From contig NC_084664.1 in the NCBI RefSeq assembly GCF_028389875.1, forward strand, positions 114,707,466-114,771,465: a stretch of 64,000 bases of DNA, given 5' to 3'. The notes below the pieces were generated by a model that worked only from the letters and a program-made list of their open reading frames with translations, was not told where the DNA came from and did no database searches. Shown here piece by piece: positions 54,801-62,089 of the stretch. The translations under genes and the position numbers were made by a program. Every line of letters begins with the position of its first letter. The first letter of the stretch is position 1. The stretch is from Rhea pennata. Its lineage: Eukaryota; Chordata; Aves; Rheiformes; Rheidae.

Positions 54801-57800
54801 ACTGCCTTTAAATCCAAACCGCTCCTAATTCTCTGACTTTGGGGTACACAGTCAGTGTGTTTCTACATAGCTACCACAGGGAGATTTTTCCAAGTATGTG
54901 CTTCTAGTTTTGCCCCTCCTTTCACAAATCTGCAGCCTTGACAGTAAATAGTTTTCATTAGTTTTCCCATCTCTGTCTACTGGTATTAAGAACATTCTGT
55001 TATTCCTAGCAACAAAATTATGGGCAAGATGATTTTAGGTGATTACTTTCAGTTACTGCTATGAATACCTGCCAGAAAATAGGGTGGAAATGTAATAGTT
55101 CACACACAAGAAGTGCTGAAATTACAATTAACAAACTGTCTGGACTCCTTCCCAAAATGAAATCGAGAAACAAATCCCAATGATAATGAGTCAAACTACC
55201 ACCACCCCTAAGCAAAAATCAGCAAGAACTAGTGGTTTATAACACTTCCTCCAAATCAGGTCCATGGGGTAGCAGATACAGTCAAAACTGAGGCAATTCC
55301 TTGCCCCAATTTAGGTAACCTAAAAACTGAAGCAGAAGAACTGCCCACTCACTCTACTCACATGAGTAGAGAATGAATTAAAATTCCAGTGATGTTCACT
55401 CCTCTTAAGTATCAGATGATATGCTTAGATTTGACTTTGCAAACAAAAAAAATCTAGGTTTTGGGGAGATTTTCCTTTTCCCATCAAGCTGGATAATCAT
55501 TAATTAAATATTCTAAGTCACAATGACAACTATGGTGGATCCACAAACAAGAAAGTTATACCAAGATAACTCTTAACACCTCTAAATTAGCCAGGAATGA
55601 AAAACCACACAAACACAGCTGATATGAAATTGTTAGCTCCTGCTTCACCAGAGCTGAAAACCAATTCTCAACCCTGTTGCTGGACAACTGAGAACATCAT
55701 TACAGAAGTATCTAACATAAGCATTTTGAGCCTGACACAATTATAGGAAATACAAGAAAAAGATATACGAGAAAAATTGACAGCAAAAATGTACATTCTT
55801 CCTTTTGTGGAGTCAGTTTGTTGTCTGTCCCCCTCCCCCCATTTGGAAGAGCCTTTTGGCTCTTCCAAATGTGTTTTGGAGCCAACAATGGCTCCAGTTT
55901 GCCTAGCTCAGTTAACCTTCTCCATATGTTTGTTGTCTTTGATGTGAGTGGGCTTAGTGCTTACAAAAAGAAAGGTTTACTGGTTGGGCAGACAAGGTGA
56001 ACAGACTCTGTACAAACCTCCCCTCACAGTCCTGCATATTTTTGGTAATGCATCACAGTCCAGAGCTAAGCAGCTCTCTTCCAGTTCCAGCCCTGAACTC
56101 CTGTGCAGGACAGGCTTCTAGTGTCTCTTGTGAGAGATAAATGGAGATTAAGACTGTAGTCCTGCCAGTACACATGGAGTGTTTGAAAGTAGATGCTTCT
56201 GGCTTTGATCAAAAAAAGTTCACATAATTTCTACTTTAGAAACAGACCCATTTAATTCAAGTACACTGCTGCAGTGAGATAATTTAGATACAAGGATGAG
56301 GAGAGTCCTTTTTCCTTCTCCCTGTGCAGTAAAAGTATTGTAGGTAGAGTTATTGTAAGTAAAGCTTGTATTTAGGATCAACTTTTCCCCAGTACAAGGC
56401 TTTACATGCCACTATGGCTGAGACTACTCATCTTGGTGCCTTTCCTCAATGGCAAAATAGTCACAGAATTAGGCCTCTAAATCCCCATTTATGTAAAACA
56501 AAAAAGACATGTAGAAATGGAAGATGTTGCTCAAGAAAGATCTGGGATACAGATCAACACCATTCAACCACAGAGGAGACTCAGCTCTTGTATGGCTCCA
56601 GAGCATCTCACTTTCTTCAATGATCACAGCATAGGGAAAAGAAAGAAACAAAGTAACTTATGAGAGAACTCAGAAATATGAAGAAATAGCAAGAAAGGAT
56701 GTGATTCATTCCTCCTCCACCTCCCAGGTGAGCAAGCAGAAAAGATGATGATGCCAAAGGCTCTGTTACTGTTTCCAGGCAGTTCTTTCCTTAAAGATCT
56801 CTACTCTGTTCACACAAGGGAGGCCTAATTGGACTTGCTTTGACAAGGAAGTAAATACAATTGCCACAAAACAGCCAGTCTGGAGGCACGTAGCATCTGA
56901 GCACATGGCCTAGCTTTCCTGAAGATCACTTGGGTCTGAGATCAGGCCCACAGCCTTGCCTGAGAGGACAGAGATCTCCTGTCCTCTTCAGCCCTACATC
57001 TCCAACAGCATGTTCAAGAAGGGACCACAGCAAGCAGATTCTTGTTGAAAATTCACATTTGATTCTTCTTCAAGTTTAGGAGTTGACAGCAGTAAGCTGG
57101 CTTTGGAGTTAGATAGGATACTTTGACAGAATGTAATAGGAAACTAGCAGAGAATCTGCTCTTGCAGACTGTATAACTGCAGATAACACTGCTGTTTTTT
57201 AAAAAATTGAGGTCACAATTTTTCTTCTTTTCTCTTTTTTTATGGCAACAGTGGATCATTTAAGAAAAAAGCATCTAGCTTTAATAAAAGTAGATTTGAC
57301 ATCTCCTAAGTTTTTGGTATGTTACTGTGATTCAAATGAATCATAAATCTGATCAATCTAGCCATTCCCACAACCTTTTCCCAACTTTCAATTTATTTCT
57401 TCAAACCTTGTAAAGCATCAAAACCCTGACATTGAAAGGGTCTCCATCCTTTTCCTAAAAACATATCCTACTGATCTATGTCCCATTGCCCACTTTGCAA
57501 AAAGTTACAGCTAGTAACTTCTTCAGCTTCTTCCCTGTTGACACAATTCAGACCATTAAGGATATGTTCTGCAAAATACTGAGCGCTCTGGAGAGATGCT
57601 GAGTGCTTTTGACTGTCACTGAGGTCAAGGAGATCTGTGGCTATTTTGCACCTTTTGATACTGCTCCACACTTCATAGGACTGGACCACTACCCTAGCAT
57701 AGTTAACAGGTTATGTTATTTAAATCTTTCCTCCCTTTTCCCCCAGCCCAGGAACAGCATTAAACTCCTTGTGTGAAGAGAACGATCTTTGTTCATAGAG

Positions 57801-60391
57801 ACAATAAAGAACCAACTCCTACTTGTGCATTTCTTACCAATCTAGACAGTGCCCTGGAGCCAGCGTAAATAACGCCCACAAAAAGTGCTGAAGCAGGAAG
57901 CCATGACAGGACATCAGACCTGTGAAAACAATTAAAGCTCTATTACACCACCACATTCTGTTTACATGTAGTCAGCATCAGTTAGTTGCAAAGAACAGAA
58001 CAATATGTATATATCTATTTCAAAGGTGTGCACATTAAATTCATTAAATTGATTGTTCAGTATTCCTCCCACTTACTAAAGAAGTCTGAGATAGAAATGA
58101 ACCATCTCTTTTAACTGCAGATATGAACTAGCAGAAATACTTTTACTCTTTCTCACACTCTTCCTCAAAAACTGTTTAATGCCTTCATGGCAATTACTAG
58201 TATTGGTTTTAATGGAGAGAAATTTCATTTCAACTGATTTCTTTGATGTAAAAGGAAGAAAAGCTGACAAATGAAGGCTTAAAATGCCACACTTGCACAG
58301 ACAGCACACATTTTCACTATGCCTAAGTACACTTGCCCACCCACACATTCATTTCTCAGCCAGATTTACAAAGAGATTCTTCCTAAAGATCAGATTGTCT
58401 CTGTGGAAGCCTGTCTCTTGAGATTTCTTAATGATATTCCTTTGACTAAGCCAAACTCCTAGAGGCAGTTTGACAACTAATAGAGGAATGAAGTCGTCAT
58501 GATCTGATTTTTGTTTAAAGTGATATTGCAGTGGGGTCAGATTTCTGTTTTGAGATGGGCCTTCAGGATTCACATTACTTCTTTGCTGACCTCAGTACTT
58601 CAGGGGAAAAATGGGATCAGGTAGGTGATAAATTTCAGAGGGAGCAATATAAGATACTGAGTCAGGAAAAGAGTGGCAAAGACTTGCAGGTCTGATCCAA
58701 AGACTACTGAAGACATTGGTACCCCCATTCTTTCTGAGCTTTGAACTACAGTTCAGACAGCATTGGTGAATATTTCTGATTCTTAGAACAAAATAAAATT
58801 GTTTGCAATTCCTTAATTTGGATCACATTTCCAGGTAGCACAGAAGAATCAAAATGCAACTGTAAGTACCACTATATTACCACATTTCACAGAATAGAAA
58901 AATAGACCACTAAAATAAGAAAATTAGAATAGTTTGAATAAAAATAAAAGATGCCCTAAGATTTTTACAAACATAGGGCAAGAGGAAAACTGTAAACACT
59001 ATGTTTCCTTTCTCTTTATAATTTTCTAAGATAGTTGGTCAAAATCTCAGAGTAGCAGAAATAGAGCAATCTTTAGATCGTTTCCCTTGGGGGGGGGAAT
59101 ACTTGCTCCATTTTTGGGGGGCAATCATCATCATTTTTAAAGAAGCACTGTGCCTTTTAAGGTTAGTGTCTCAATTGGAATTTTACAGAGACCAGGATCA
59201 AAAACTGCCATGCTGCATTACCAACCAATTCCTGTCAGAAATCAGCCAAAAAAATCTCTATTGGAACCGGAGTAAATTGGAGAAAAGAGGAGGGAATGGA
59301 AAGAGAGGAGGGAGGTAAAAAGAAGAAAAAAAAACAAAGATGAATGACTGCACCATAAAAATATCACCTCTTCATGCTCTACACCACTAAATCCTAGGAA
59401 TCCCAAATATGTCTCCATTTCCAATGCAGTAATGCAAAGTGTAATGGAAAAGGACTTCAGATGCTTTTCCATGATGTAAAAGTAGAATTTTATGTTGCCA
59501 AGGCAGAATTTCTGGACTGGAAAAGAATGCATGAGTGTTTGATATAACATATCAGCACTTACAATCTGTCCTGTATACAAACCAATTAGTAGTTTCTTGT
59601 GTTGGCAATACAATGATGTATGTGCAAAGAAAGCAAGCTCAGTGACAAACAGAACTGACTTGTTTGTCATTGCTAGATTTGCAGCTCACTGAAGTCAATA
59701 GGTAGTTTTCCCTAAACTACACTTTTAAGCTTTGGTTTAAGCTAAGGCTCTGAGCTGCTACTTAGCTGTGGGGAAATTGCAACAACAATAGAAATAGCAA
59801 GCCAAACACAGCCAATTTAGGTGCCTAGGAGGTTAGGCAGAAACTATGAGGCAGAGATCATAGCACTGGAGGCGTTACACAGATACTGTGCTTATTCTTC
59901 TGTGCTCCACAGAGGCCCCGATTTTGATACAGATTTGCAGAGAGTCACCATCCACCCTTCAGAAACAGCTCTCTTAGCAGCTGGGAGAGCTGAGGGGAAA
60001 TGGAGGAAAAGTAGGTTCTCTATAAAACCTCAGGGAAAGTACTAAGTAACACGTTTTACGGAACTGAGGACCAGTTTTTATTTGGTCTTTACTATGAAGT
60101 TAAGTTCCCAAGTTTGTCAGATGCTTTTGACAAAAGGGTGATAATCTCTATGTACTGAAATAATTTTTCTAGGATGCTTCTGAATAACTCGAACTAGCTC
60201 AGAAAGCATATGAAATGAGTCTGCAAGAGAGAAGATACAAAGACTACAAATGGGTGCCAGTTTATGATTTCTAGTATTAGAAGTCTGGATATAGTATTCA
60301 TAAATTTCCTATATGTACCCAAACAAAACAAAACAAAAAAACAACAAAAAAGAAAAAGCTAGATCCACAGACCAATATTCTGTGAGGGGAG

Positions 60392-60426
<35 letters not shown>

Positions 60427-61492
60427 GGTTTCATACCATGGGGAAAAGGTCTTTGTAAGAAGGAGGAGCTTGAGGGGAAGTTGTGGAGAAAAGCCTTTGA
60501 GAAGTTACATTTCTGTGTTGTTGTACCTTTCTCCCTGCTTTCTTATAAATACATGCTGAGTCTAGGTGAGCAAAGCATTAAAGCATGTGCACAATTCTTC
60601 TGAATAAAGACAGGTTTAAACTGATGCCCAGTACTTTGCTAAATTACAGCCAAAACACAGAAATGAATCCTAGTCATTTAATTTCATGTGTAGCTAATAC
60701 ATAACCCACCTATTCCAGAAGACTGCTGAAAAGGTTCCCAAGATTTATTTTAATCAGTTTTCCTAGATTATGCTGACATCTGGTGGCCTGAAGCCTCTAT
60801 ATTCAAAACAGAAAAATTTTTCAACAAGTACTTAGATAAAAGCATCTTCAAGAGCAAAGAATGATTTTTGTTCAGTATTTTCTTTAAGGTGTTTCAGGTT
60901 TTGGAAAAAAGATACACACACACACACACACACACACACAGAGAGACATTTTCCCTCTTTCTTTAGGATTTTTGACAAAAAGCTTTCCAAGCTGGAAAGA
61001 AAAAAATTCAACTTCTTTATTTTCATGATTTAAGGCAAAAGTAACTTCTCAACCAGCAATGAAACCTGAATTAGAAAGGACATTAACGATGGCTGTATTC
61101 CTTTGTCCTTCAGCTGTACTGTGAGTACAAAATATGCAGGAATAATAAAAGCTTCATAAGAATACGTATCGCTAACTGGCACTAAAGCAAGATTCGGTAC
61201 CTAATTCTGCTTCTACTAATAACAATGACAGCTTTTATTCTAATATCCTCATTTTATCTAAACTGCACTTAAAAGATAGGAAGATAAATTCTGCTTCCAT
61301 TTATAATTCCAGTTAAATTTTGAGGGTGATGTAGGCACTTGCACGTACAAGAAAAAATGTGGGCTGGTTCTTTACACATATGCACGCACAAAGCACTTTA
61401 TTCCAAATGAGAAACTGCAGTTTTGCAAATCAGTTGTTTGAATCCCAAACTGAAAATCCATCAGCTATCGTCAGCTAATACAGAATCACAGG

Positions 61493-61523
<31 letters not shown>

Positions 61524-62089
61524 TTAGAAGGGAGCTCTGGTAGTCATCTAGTCCAATCCCCTAGCTTCAAAGTTAGGAGATGTTGCTAAGGGCATAGTCC
61601 AGTCAAGAGTCAGGTTCCGAATATCTCTAGGGGCGGAGACCAAACTCTTCCTCTGAATGTGCAATATGCTATGATACATAAATGGTAAAACAAAAAGGAC
61701 ATATCACATTCCGTGTAGTGGACTGCATCTGTATGAACACAGTACAGTATTCTGGATGACTTTTCTAACTTGCTGCCACTGTCAGTTCAAGCAGGTGATC
61801 TTGATCTATAAAGCATCTTTCAATCTAGAATTTTATTATGATACAGATCCTGTGCACTGCTGTAATGACTACTTGCTTTGTGTTTGTGACTGACAAACTT
61901 GCATATAAAATTATGCTTTAGCAAGCTACTGTCTTCTACAGCCAACCTAACTACATCATAACCCAGCTACAGAAAATAAATATTTAGTAAATACTGAAAA
62001 CCCCACTGTACCTTGAACATAAGTTTATCTCCACCCATCCCAGCTTCCAGGAGACATGCAGCAGAAGTCCACCAACTAATGTTTGCCAT
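12681..62089 (-). CDS. TMEM241: TMEM241 (partial; 12 internal coding exons, W1-W12)
   Basis: Multi-exon gene read on the minus strand. Joining 62012-62089, 57838-57919, 54548-54625, 53126-53151, 51700-51751, 50350-50398, 48238-48283, 47378-47413, 40662-40696, 39525-39594, 36740-36833 and 12681-12745 (in transcript order) gives 711 nt, one open frame of about 236 residues. Every junction is GT-AG and every phase matches. The product follows human TMEM241 (C18orf45) nearly collinearly from about residue 40 to about 276 of roughly 296, by comparison from memory. It is very hydrophobic, as expected for the drug/metabolite-transporter fold of SLC35/Vrg4-like nucleotide-sugar transporters in the Golgi membrane; TMEM241 has been reported to carry UDP-GlcNAc for the mannose-6-phosphate pathway. 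The start exon lies right of the window. The final ~20 codons were not found. In human the gene lies between CABLES1 and RIOK3; neither is seen here. Confidence 0.93.
13417..13454. repeat. 19-bp tandem duplication (2 copies)
   Basis: Unit AAGGGTATGGGGTAAGGAA at 13417-13435 is repeated at 13436-13454 with one change (G to A). Confidence 0.9.
14731..14767. repeat. A-rich/(AAC)n tract
   Basis: A9, CAAC, A6, then CAACAACAAC and A7. Simple low-complexity sequence. Confidence 0.85.
17390..17450 (+). repeat. Possible MIR core fragment
   Basis: The stretch 'gtttcctctgctgtgaaatg' followed by 'actgcctgcctga' resembles the MIR sense core (tttcctcatctgtaaaatggg...). Only about 60 bp; chance similarity cannot be excluded. 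Confidence 0.35.
17684..17702. repeat. T19 homopolymer
   Basis: Uninterrupted T19, preceded by TTC. No recognisable retroposon was seen on either side. Confidence 0.9.
21371..21400. repeat. (TG)n-TA-(CA)n inverted dinucleotide tract
   Basis: A short GT run followed by an AC run ('tatgtgtgtgtatacacaca'), which can fold on itself. Confidence 0.8.
21640..22358 (+). pseudogene. Possible decayed retrocopy ending in A18-G13
   Basis: An ATG at 21652 opens MGNFFAPKQDYIDPERS. After an apparent frameshift near 21700 a second frame (21702-21803) continues HELQKQMNKAMTLMARNI and runs to a stop. About 520 bp further on the same strand lies A18 (22323-22340), followed at once by G13, with an AATAAA at 22179. 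This layout could be a degraded processed transcript copy. I could not identify a parent protein, and chance frames are quite possible. Confidence 0.2.
22323..22367. repeat. A18-G13-AAAGG-A9 purine tract
   Basis: An abrupt switch from an A run to a G run on the same strand, all purine over 45 bp. Confidence 0.95.
22789..22849. repeat. G-run and A17/A9 purine-rich tract
   Basis: A G run near 22790, then A17 (22822-22838) and a further A9 run. Low complexity, about 430 bp from the similar tract at 22323. Confidence 0.85.
24802..24836. repeat. (TA)n microsatellite
   Basis: About 17 uninterrupted TA units within a wider AT-rich stretch (24760-24860). Likely polymorphic. Confidence 0.95.
25616..25674. 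repeat. T21 - GT-rich - T13 tract
   Basis: T21 (25616-25636), a GT/GGT segment, then T13 and T7 runs. Low complexity; prone to length error in assembly. Confidence 0.9.
27131..27158. repeat. 10-bp tandem repeat
   Basis: ATACATCTAT twice, followed by a partial third copy ACATCTAT. Confidence 0.85.
30544..30635. promoter_or_regulatory. Candidate regulatory cluster: inverted RFX X-box-like pair
   Basis: GTTGTTATGGAGAC at 30544-30557 and GTCTCCATGGTAAC at 30622-30635 are two X-box-like sites in opposite orientation, 64 bp apart. The second is close to the RFX consensus (half-site GGTAAC). A TAATTA homeodomain core lies between them at 30585-30590. No binding data are available; this is motif reading only. 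Confidence 0.35.
33925..33939. promoter_or_regulatory. AP-1/MARE-like palindrome
   Basis: TATGACTGAGTCATA is a 7+1+7 perfect palindrome containing the AP-1 site TGAGTCA. Such sites occur by chance in a window this large. Confidence 0.3.
35024..35084. repeat. (TAA)n-A9-(CAC)n-(CAA)n compound repeat
   Basis: Four simple-repeat types in succession, immediately before the 3' end of the CR1 at 35119. Confidence 0.9.
35119..36300 (-). mobile_element. CR1 LINE, 5'-truncated, dead copy
   Basis: The plus strand reads as the reverse complement of an avian CR1: it starts with the degenerate ATCATAGAATAATTC tail at the low end, passes through the 'caacctctctgggc' and 'ccagatgtgg' landmarks, and extends into the reverse transcriptase region to about 36.3 kb. 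The element is therefore in the same orientation as TMEM241. Between 35880 and 36131 (minus) a decayed RT frame is readable, including Phe-Asn-Ile-Phe-Ile-Ser-Asp and, where Phe-Ala-Asp-Asp is expected, Phe-Val-Asn-Asn. Both catalytic aspartates are lost, and stops and frameshifts occur. A (TC)n-T15 tract at 36132-36166 interrupts it. Confidence 0.9.
36132..36166. repeat. (TC)10-T15 tract inside CR1
   Basis: A polypyrimidine tract that interrupts the decayed CR1 reverse transcriptase region. Confidence 0.9.
36740..36833 (-). CDS. TMEM241: TMEM241 exon W11 (94 nt)
   Basis: One base completes Ser, then come 31 codons beginning GLLGFFLMLHSVKLKNSTTS and ending Gly-Gln-Tyr-Ala-Ala-Trp-Ser-Phe-Leu-Ala-Lys on a codon boundary. 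The acceptor is TTTTGCAG and the donor GTAAGAG. It matches human GFLGFFLMFSTVKLKNLLAPGQCAAWIFFAK. The Lys-Asn-Ser-Thr-Thr-Ser stretch differs from the human loop and creates an Asn-Ser-Thr sequon; whether it faces the lumen cannot be told here. Confidence 0.94.
36834..40661 (-). other. TMEM241 introns W9-W10 (1.07 kb) and W10-W11 (2.69 kb)
   Basis: Unique AT-rich intron sequence around W10 (39525-39594). No interspersed repeat, RNA gene or other exon was recognised. Confidence 0.75.
39525..39594 (-). CDS. TMEM241: TMEM241 exon W10 (70 nt)
   Basis: Two bases complete Gly, then DLFSALDFPFLYFYRFHSSC, Cys-Ala, and two bases of a Ser codon. The acceptor is TCCCCTCAG and the donor GTAACC. The aromatic Phe-Pro-Phe-Leu-Tyr-Phe-Tyr-Arg-Phe-His stretch is nearly identical to human TMEM241 and diagnostic for it. 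Confidence 0.95.
40662..40696 (-). CDS. TMEM241: TMEM241 exon W9 (35 nt)
   Basis: A 35-nt exon: one base completing Ser, 11 codons VMLLASASHPA, and one base of a Gly codon. The acceptor is TCTTTTTAG and the donor GTAAAG. Human reads VVLLAFASHPT then Gly. The acceptor lies only about 125 bp from the 3' end of an old CR1 element at 40822. Confidence 0.92.
40822..41500 (-). mobile_element. Old CR1 LINE 3' fragment
   Basis: The reverse complement begins near 40822 with the CR1 end 'tgggctaggtgacccc' and continues through diverged CR1 landmarks (for example 'cccccaagtcctttt' on the plus strand near 41461). It is more diverged than the 35-kb copy and so probably older. It is in sense orientation with TMEM241 and ends about 125 bp upstream of the W9 acceptor. 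The 5' boundary is approximate. Confidence 0.75.
43059..43084. repeat. A26 homopolymer
   Basis: Uninterrupted A26 in intron W8-W9. Confidence 0.95.
43952..44129. repeat. T19 and A21 runs 138 bp apart (inverted)
   Basis: T19 at 43952-43970 and A21 at 44109-44129. The pair is complementary, and it creates the largest spurious reading frame in the window (minus strand, rich in Phe and Lys). Confidence 0.9.
46818..46833. repeat. (AAC)n tract
   Basis: Five AAC units followed by A7 and C-rich sequence. Confidence 0.85.
47378..47413 (-). CDS. TMEM241: TMEM241 exon W8 (36 nt)
   Basis: A 36-nt exon: one base completing Ser, 11 codons DLDQQYINYIF, and two bases of the next Ser codon. The acceptor is CTTCTCAG and the donor GTAAAA. 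Human reads DIDQQYLNYIF. Its shortness is unusual, but the strong splice signals and the match leave little doubt. Confidence 0.93.
48238..48283 (-). CDS. TMEM241: TMEM241 exon W7 (46 nt)
   Basis: Two bases complete Gly, then come 14 codons TYKVFHKLWKPSSL and two bases of a Ser codon. The acceptor is ATTACAG and the donor GTAATG. It corresponds to human AYKILQKSQKPSAL, a basic cytosol-type loop after the W6 helix. Confidence 0.92.
49395..49439. repeat. Compound (AT)/(AC) microsatellite
   Basis: An AT tract, then an AC tract, then AT again; self-complementary in its AT parts. Confidence 0.9.
49490..49690 (+). repeat. Possible MIR/L2-type ancient relic
   Basis: Order of landmarks: 'ctgccctaaaaagtttacac', 'tctattttgcagatgaga', then a segment reminiscent of the 'acccaggtctcctgactcc' end. 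This matches the layout of MIR/L2-type elements in antisense and also the relic at 12.04 kb. Diverged, with approximate ends. Confidence 0.45.
49851..49876. repeat. T26 homopolymer
   Basis: Uninterrupted T26 in intron W6-W7. Confidence 0.95.
50350..50398 (-). CDS. TMEM241: TMEM241 exon W6 (49 nt)
   Basis: Sixteen codons, FDPNGYLWAFIHLVCL, plus the first base of a Gly codon. The acceptor is TTTTTTGCAG and the donor GTAAGT. It matches human FNPDGYFWAIIHLLCVG. The Asp/Asn-Pro-x-Gly-Tyr turn followed by a membrane helix is typical of this family. Confidence 0.94.
51700..51751 (-). CDS. TMEM241: TMEM241 exon W5 (52 nt)
   Basis: One base (T) completes Ser, then come 17 codons reading ALFLLVAAVCLPLCDTQ, ending on a codon boundary. 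The acceptor is CCCAACAG and the donor GTGAGC. This is a hydrophobic helix followed by the Leu-Pro-Leu-Cys-Asp loop, which corresponds to human ALLLLAAAGCLPFNDSQ. Confidence 0.94.
53126..53151 (-). CDS. TMEM241: TMEM241 microexon W4 (26 nt)
   Basis: A 26-nt exon flanked by a strong acceptor (TTTTACAG) and a perfect donor (GTAAGT). It encodes QTSLLKVC plus the first two bases (AG) of a Ser codon, which is completed by the first base of W5. It fills exactly the gap left between W3 and W5 against human KTSPAKICS. Phase 0 at its start and two bases at its end fit both neighbours. It is too short for ORF-based calling, and skipping it would shift the frame. Confidence 0.92.
54548..54625 (-). CDS. 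TMEM241: TMEM241 exon W3 (78 nt)
   Basis: Internal exon of exactly 26 codons, phase 0 at both ends. It begins PIPMFLTVHNAAEVITCGFQ and continues with Lys-Phe-Val-Gln-Lys-Glu. The Pro-(Ile/Val)-Phe/Met-Leu-Thr-(Val/Leu)-His-Asn-(Ala/Val)-Ala-Glu-Val-Ile run is a conserved TMEM241/SLC35D helix. The donor is GTAATT. The acceptor, CCATGGTAG, has a weaker pyrimidine tract than the others in this gene. The length equals that of the human exon segment. Confidence 0.95.
54626..57837 (-). other. TMEM241 intron W2-W3 (3.2 kb)
   Basis: Mostly unique AT-rich sequence. The one notable structure is the perfect hairpin at 55840-55871 with a smaller hairpin next to it. No repeat family was recognised. Confidence 0.8.
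55840..55896. repeat. Perfect inverted repeat (hairpin) plus adjacent small hairpin
   Basis: Arms CATTTGGAAGAGCC (55840-55853) and its exact reverse complement (55858-55871) are separated by a TTTT loop. A second hairpin follows: TGGAGCC (55877-55883), loop AACAAT, GGCTCCA (55890-55896). It lies deep in intron W2-W3 and no known repeat was recognised around it. Confidence 0.85.
57838..57919 (-). CDS. TMEM241: TMEM241 exon W2 (82 nt)
   Basis: Internal exon that starts with the third base of the split Arg codon (AG|G) and ends on a codon boundary after Leu. It encodes Ser-Asp-Val-Leu-Ser, then WLPASALFVGVIYAGSRALS, then Arg-Leu. The acceptor is TTTTCACAG and the donor GTAAGA. The Ile-Tyr-Ala-Gly-Ser-(Arg/Lys)-Ala-Leu-Ser block is shared with the SLC35D nucleotide-sugar transporters and is the clearest family signature in the window. 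Confidence 0.96.
60392..60425. repeat. A34 homopolymer
   Basis: The longest single-base run in the window; its exact length is likely uncertain in any assembly. Confidence 0.95.
60771..60789 (-). promoter_or_regulatory. Degenerate CTCF-like motif
   Basis: The minus strand reads AGGCCACCAGATGTCAGCA. It shares the GGCCACCAG core with the CTCF consensus but has a T where the central run of G is expected, so binding is doubtful. Confidence 0.25.
60914..60940. repeat. (AC)n microsatellite
   Basis: About 13 perfect AC units followed by GAGAGA. Likely polymorphic. Confidence 0.95.
61481..61650 (-). mobile_element. CR1 LINE 3' end with embedded A29 tract
   Basis: The plus strand reads CAGAATCACAGG, then 29 A residues, then 'agattagaagggagctctgg' and 'catctagtccaatcccct', which is the reverse complement of a CR1 3' terminus. 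The element is in sense orientation with TMEM241. The A run interrupts the normal octamer-type tail. Confidence 0.8.
62012..62089 (-). CDS. TMEM241: TMEM241 exon W1 (78 nt)
   Basis: Internal coding exon. The first base completes a split Gly codon, then the exon reads WQTLVGGLLLHVSWKLGWVE and ends two bases into an Arg codon. The acceptor is TTCTATTTCAG and the donor GTACAG. This is a transmembrane segment near the N-terminus and nearly matches the human segment, including the tryptophans and the His in the helix. The preceding exon, which should end in Phe-Gln-Gly, was not found between 62090 and 64000. The open frame runs past both splice sites by chance, so a simple ORF call of 76 codons here has wrong ends. 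Confidence 0.95.

Larger units (their letters stand above)
57920..62011 (-). other. TMEM241 intron W1-W2 (4.1 kb)
   Basis: Contains a CR1 3' fragment with an embedded A29 run (61.48-61.65 kb), a (CA)n microsatellite at 60914, an A34 run at 60392 and a degenerate CTCF-like motif at 60771. The rest appears to be unique sequence without coding signal. Confidence 0.8.

Noticed and set aside
60313..60603. A 96-codon plus-strand frame with a poly-Lys stretch.
   Set aside because: The Lys run is the A34 homopolymer; no other support.
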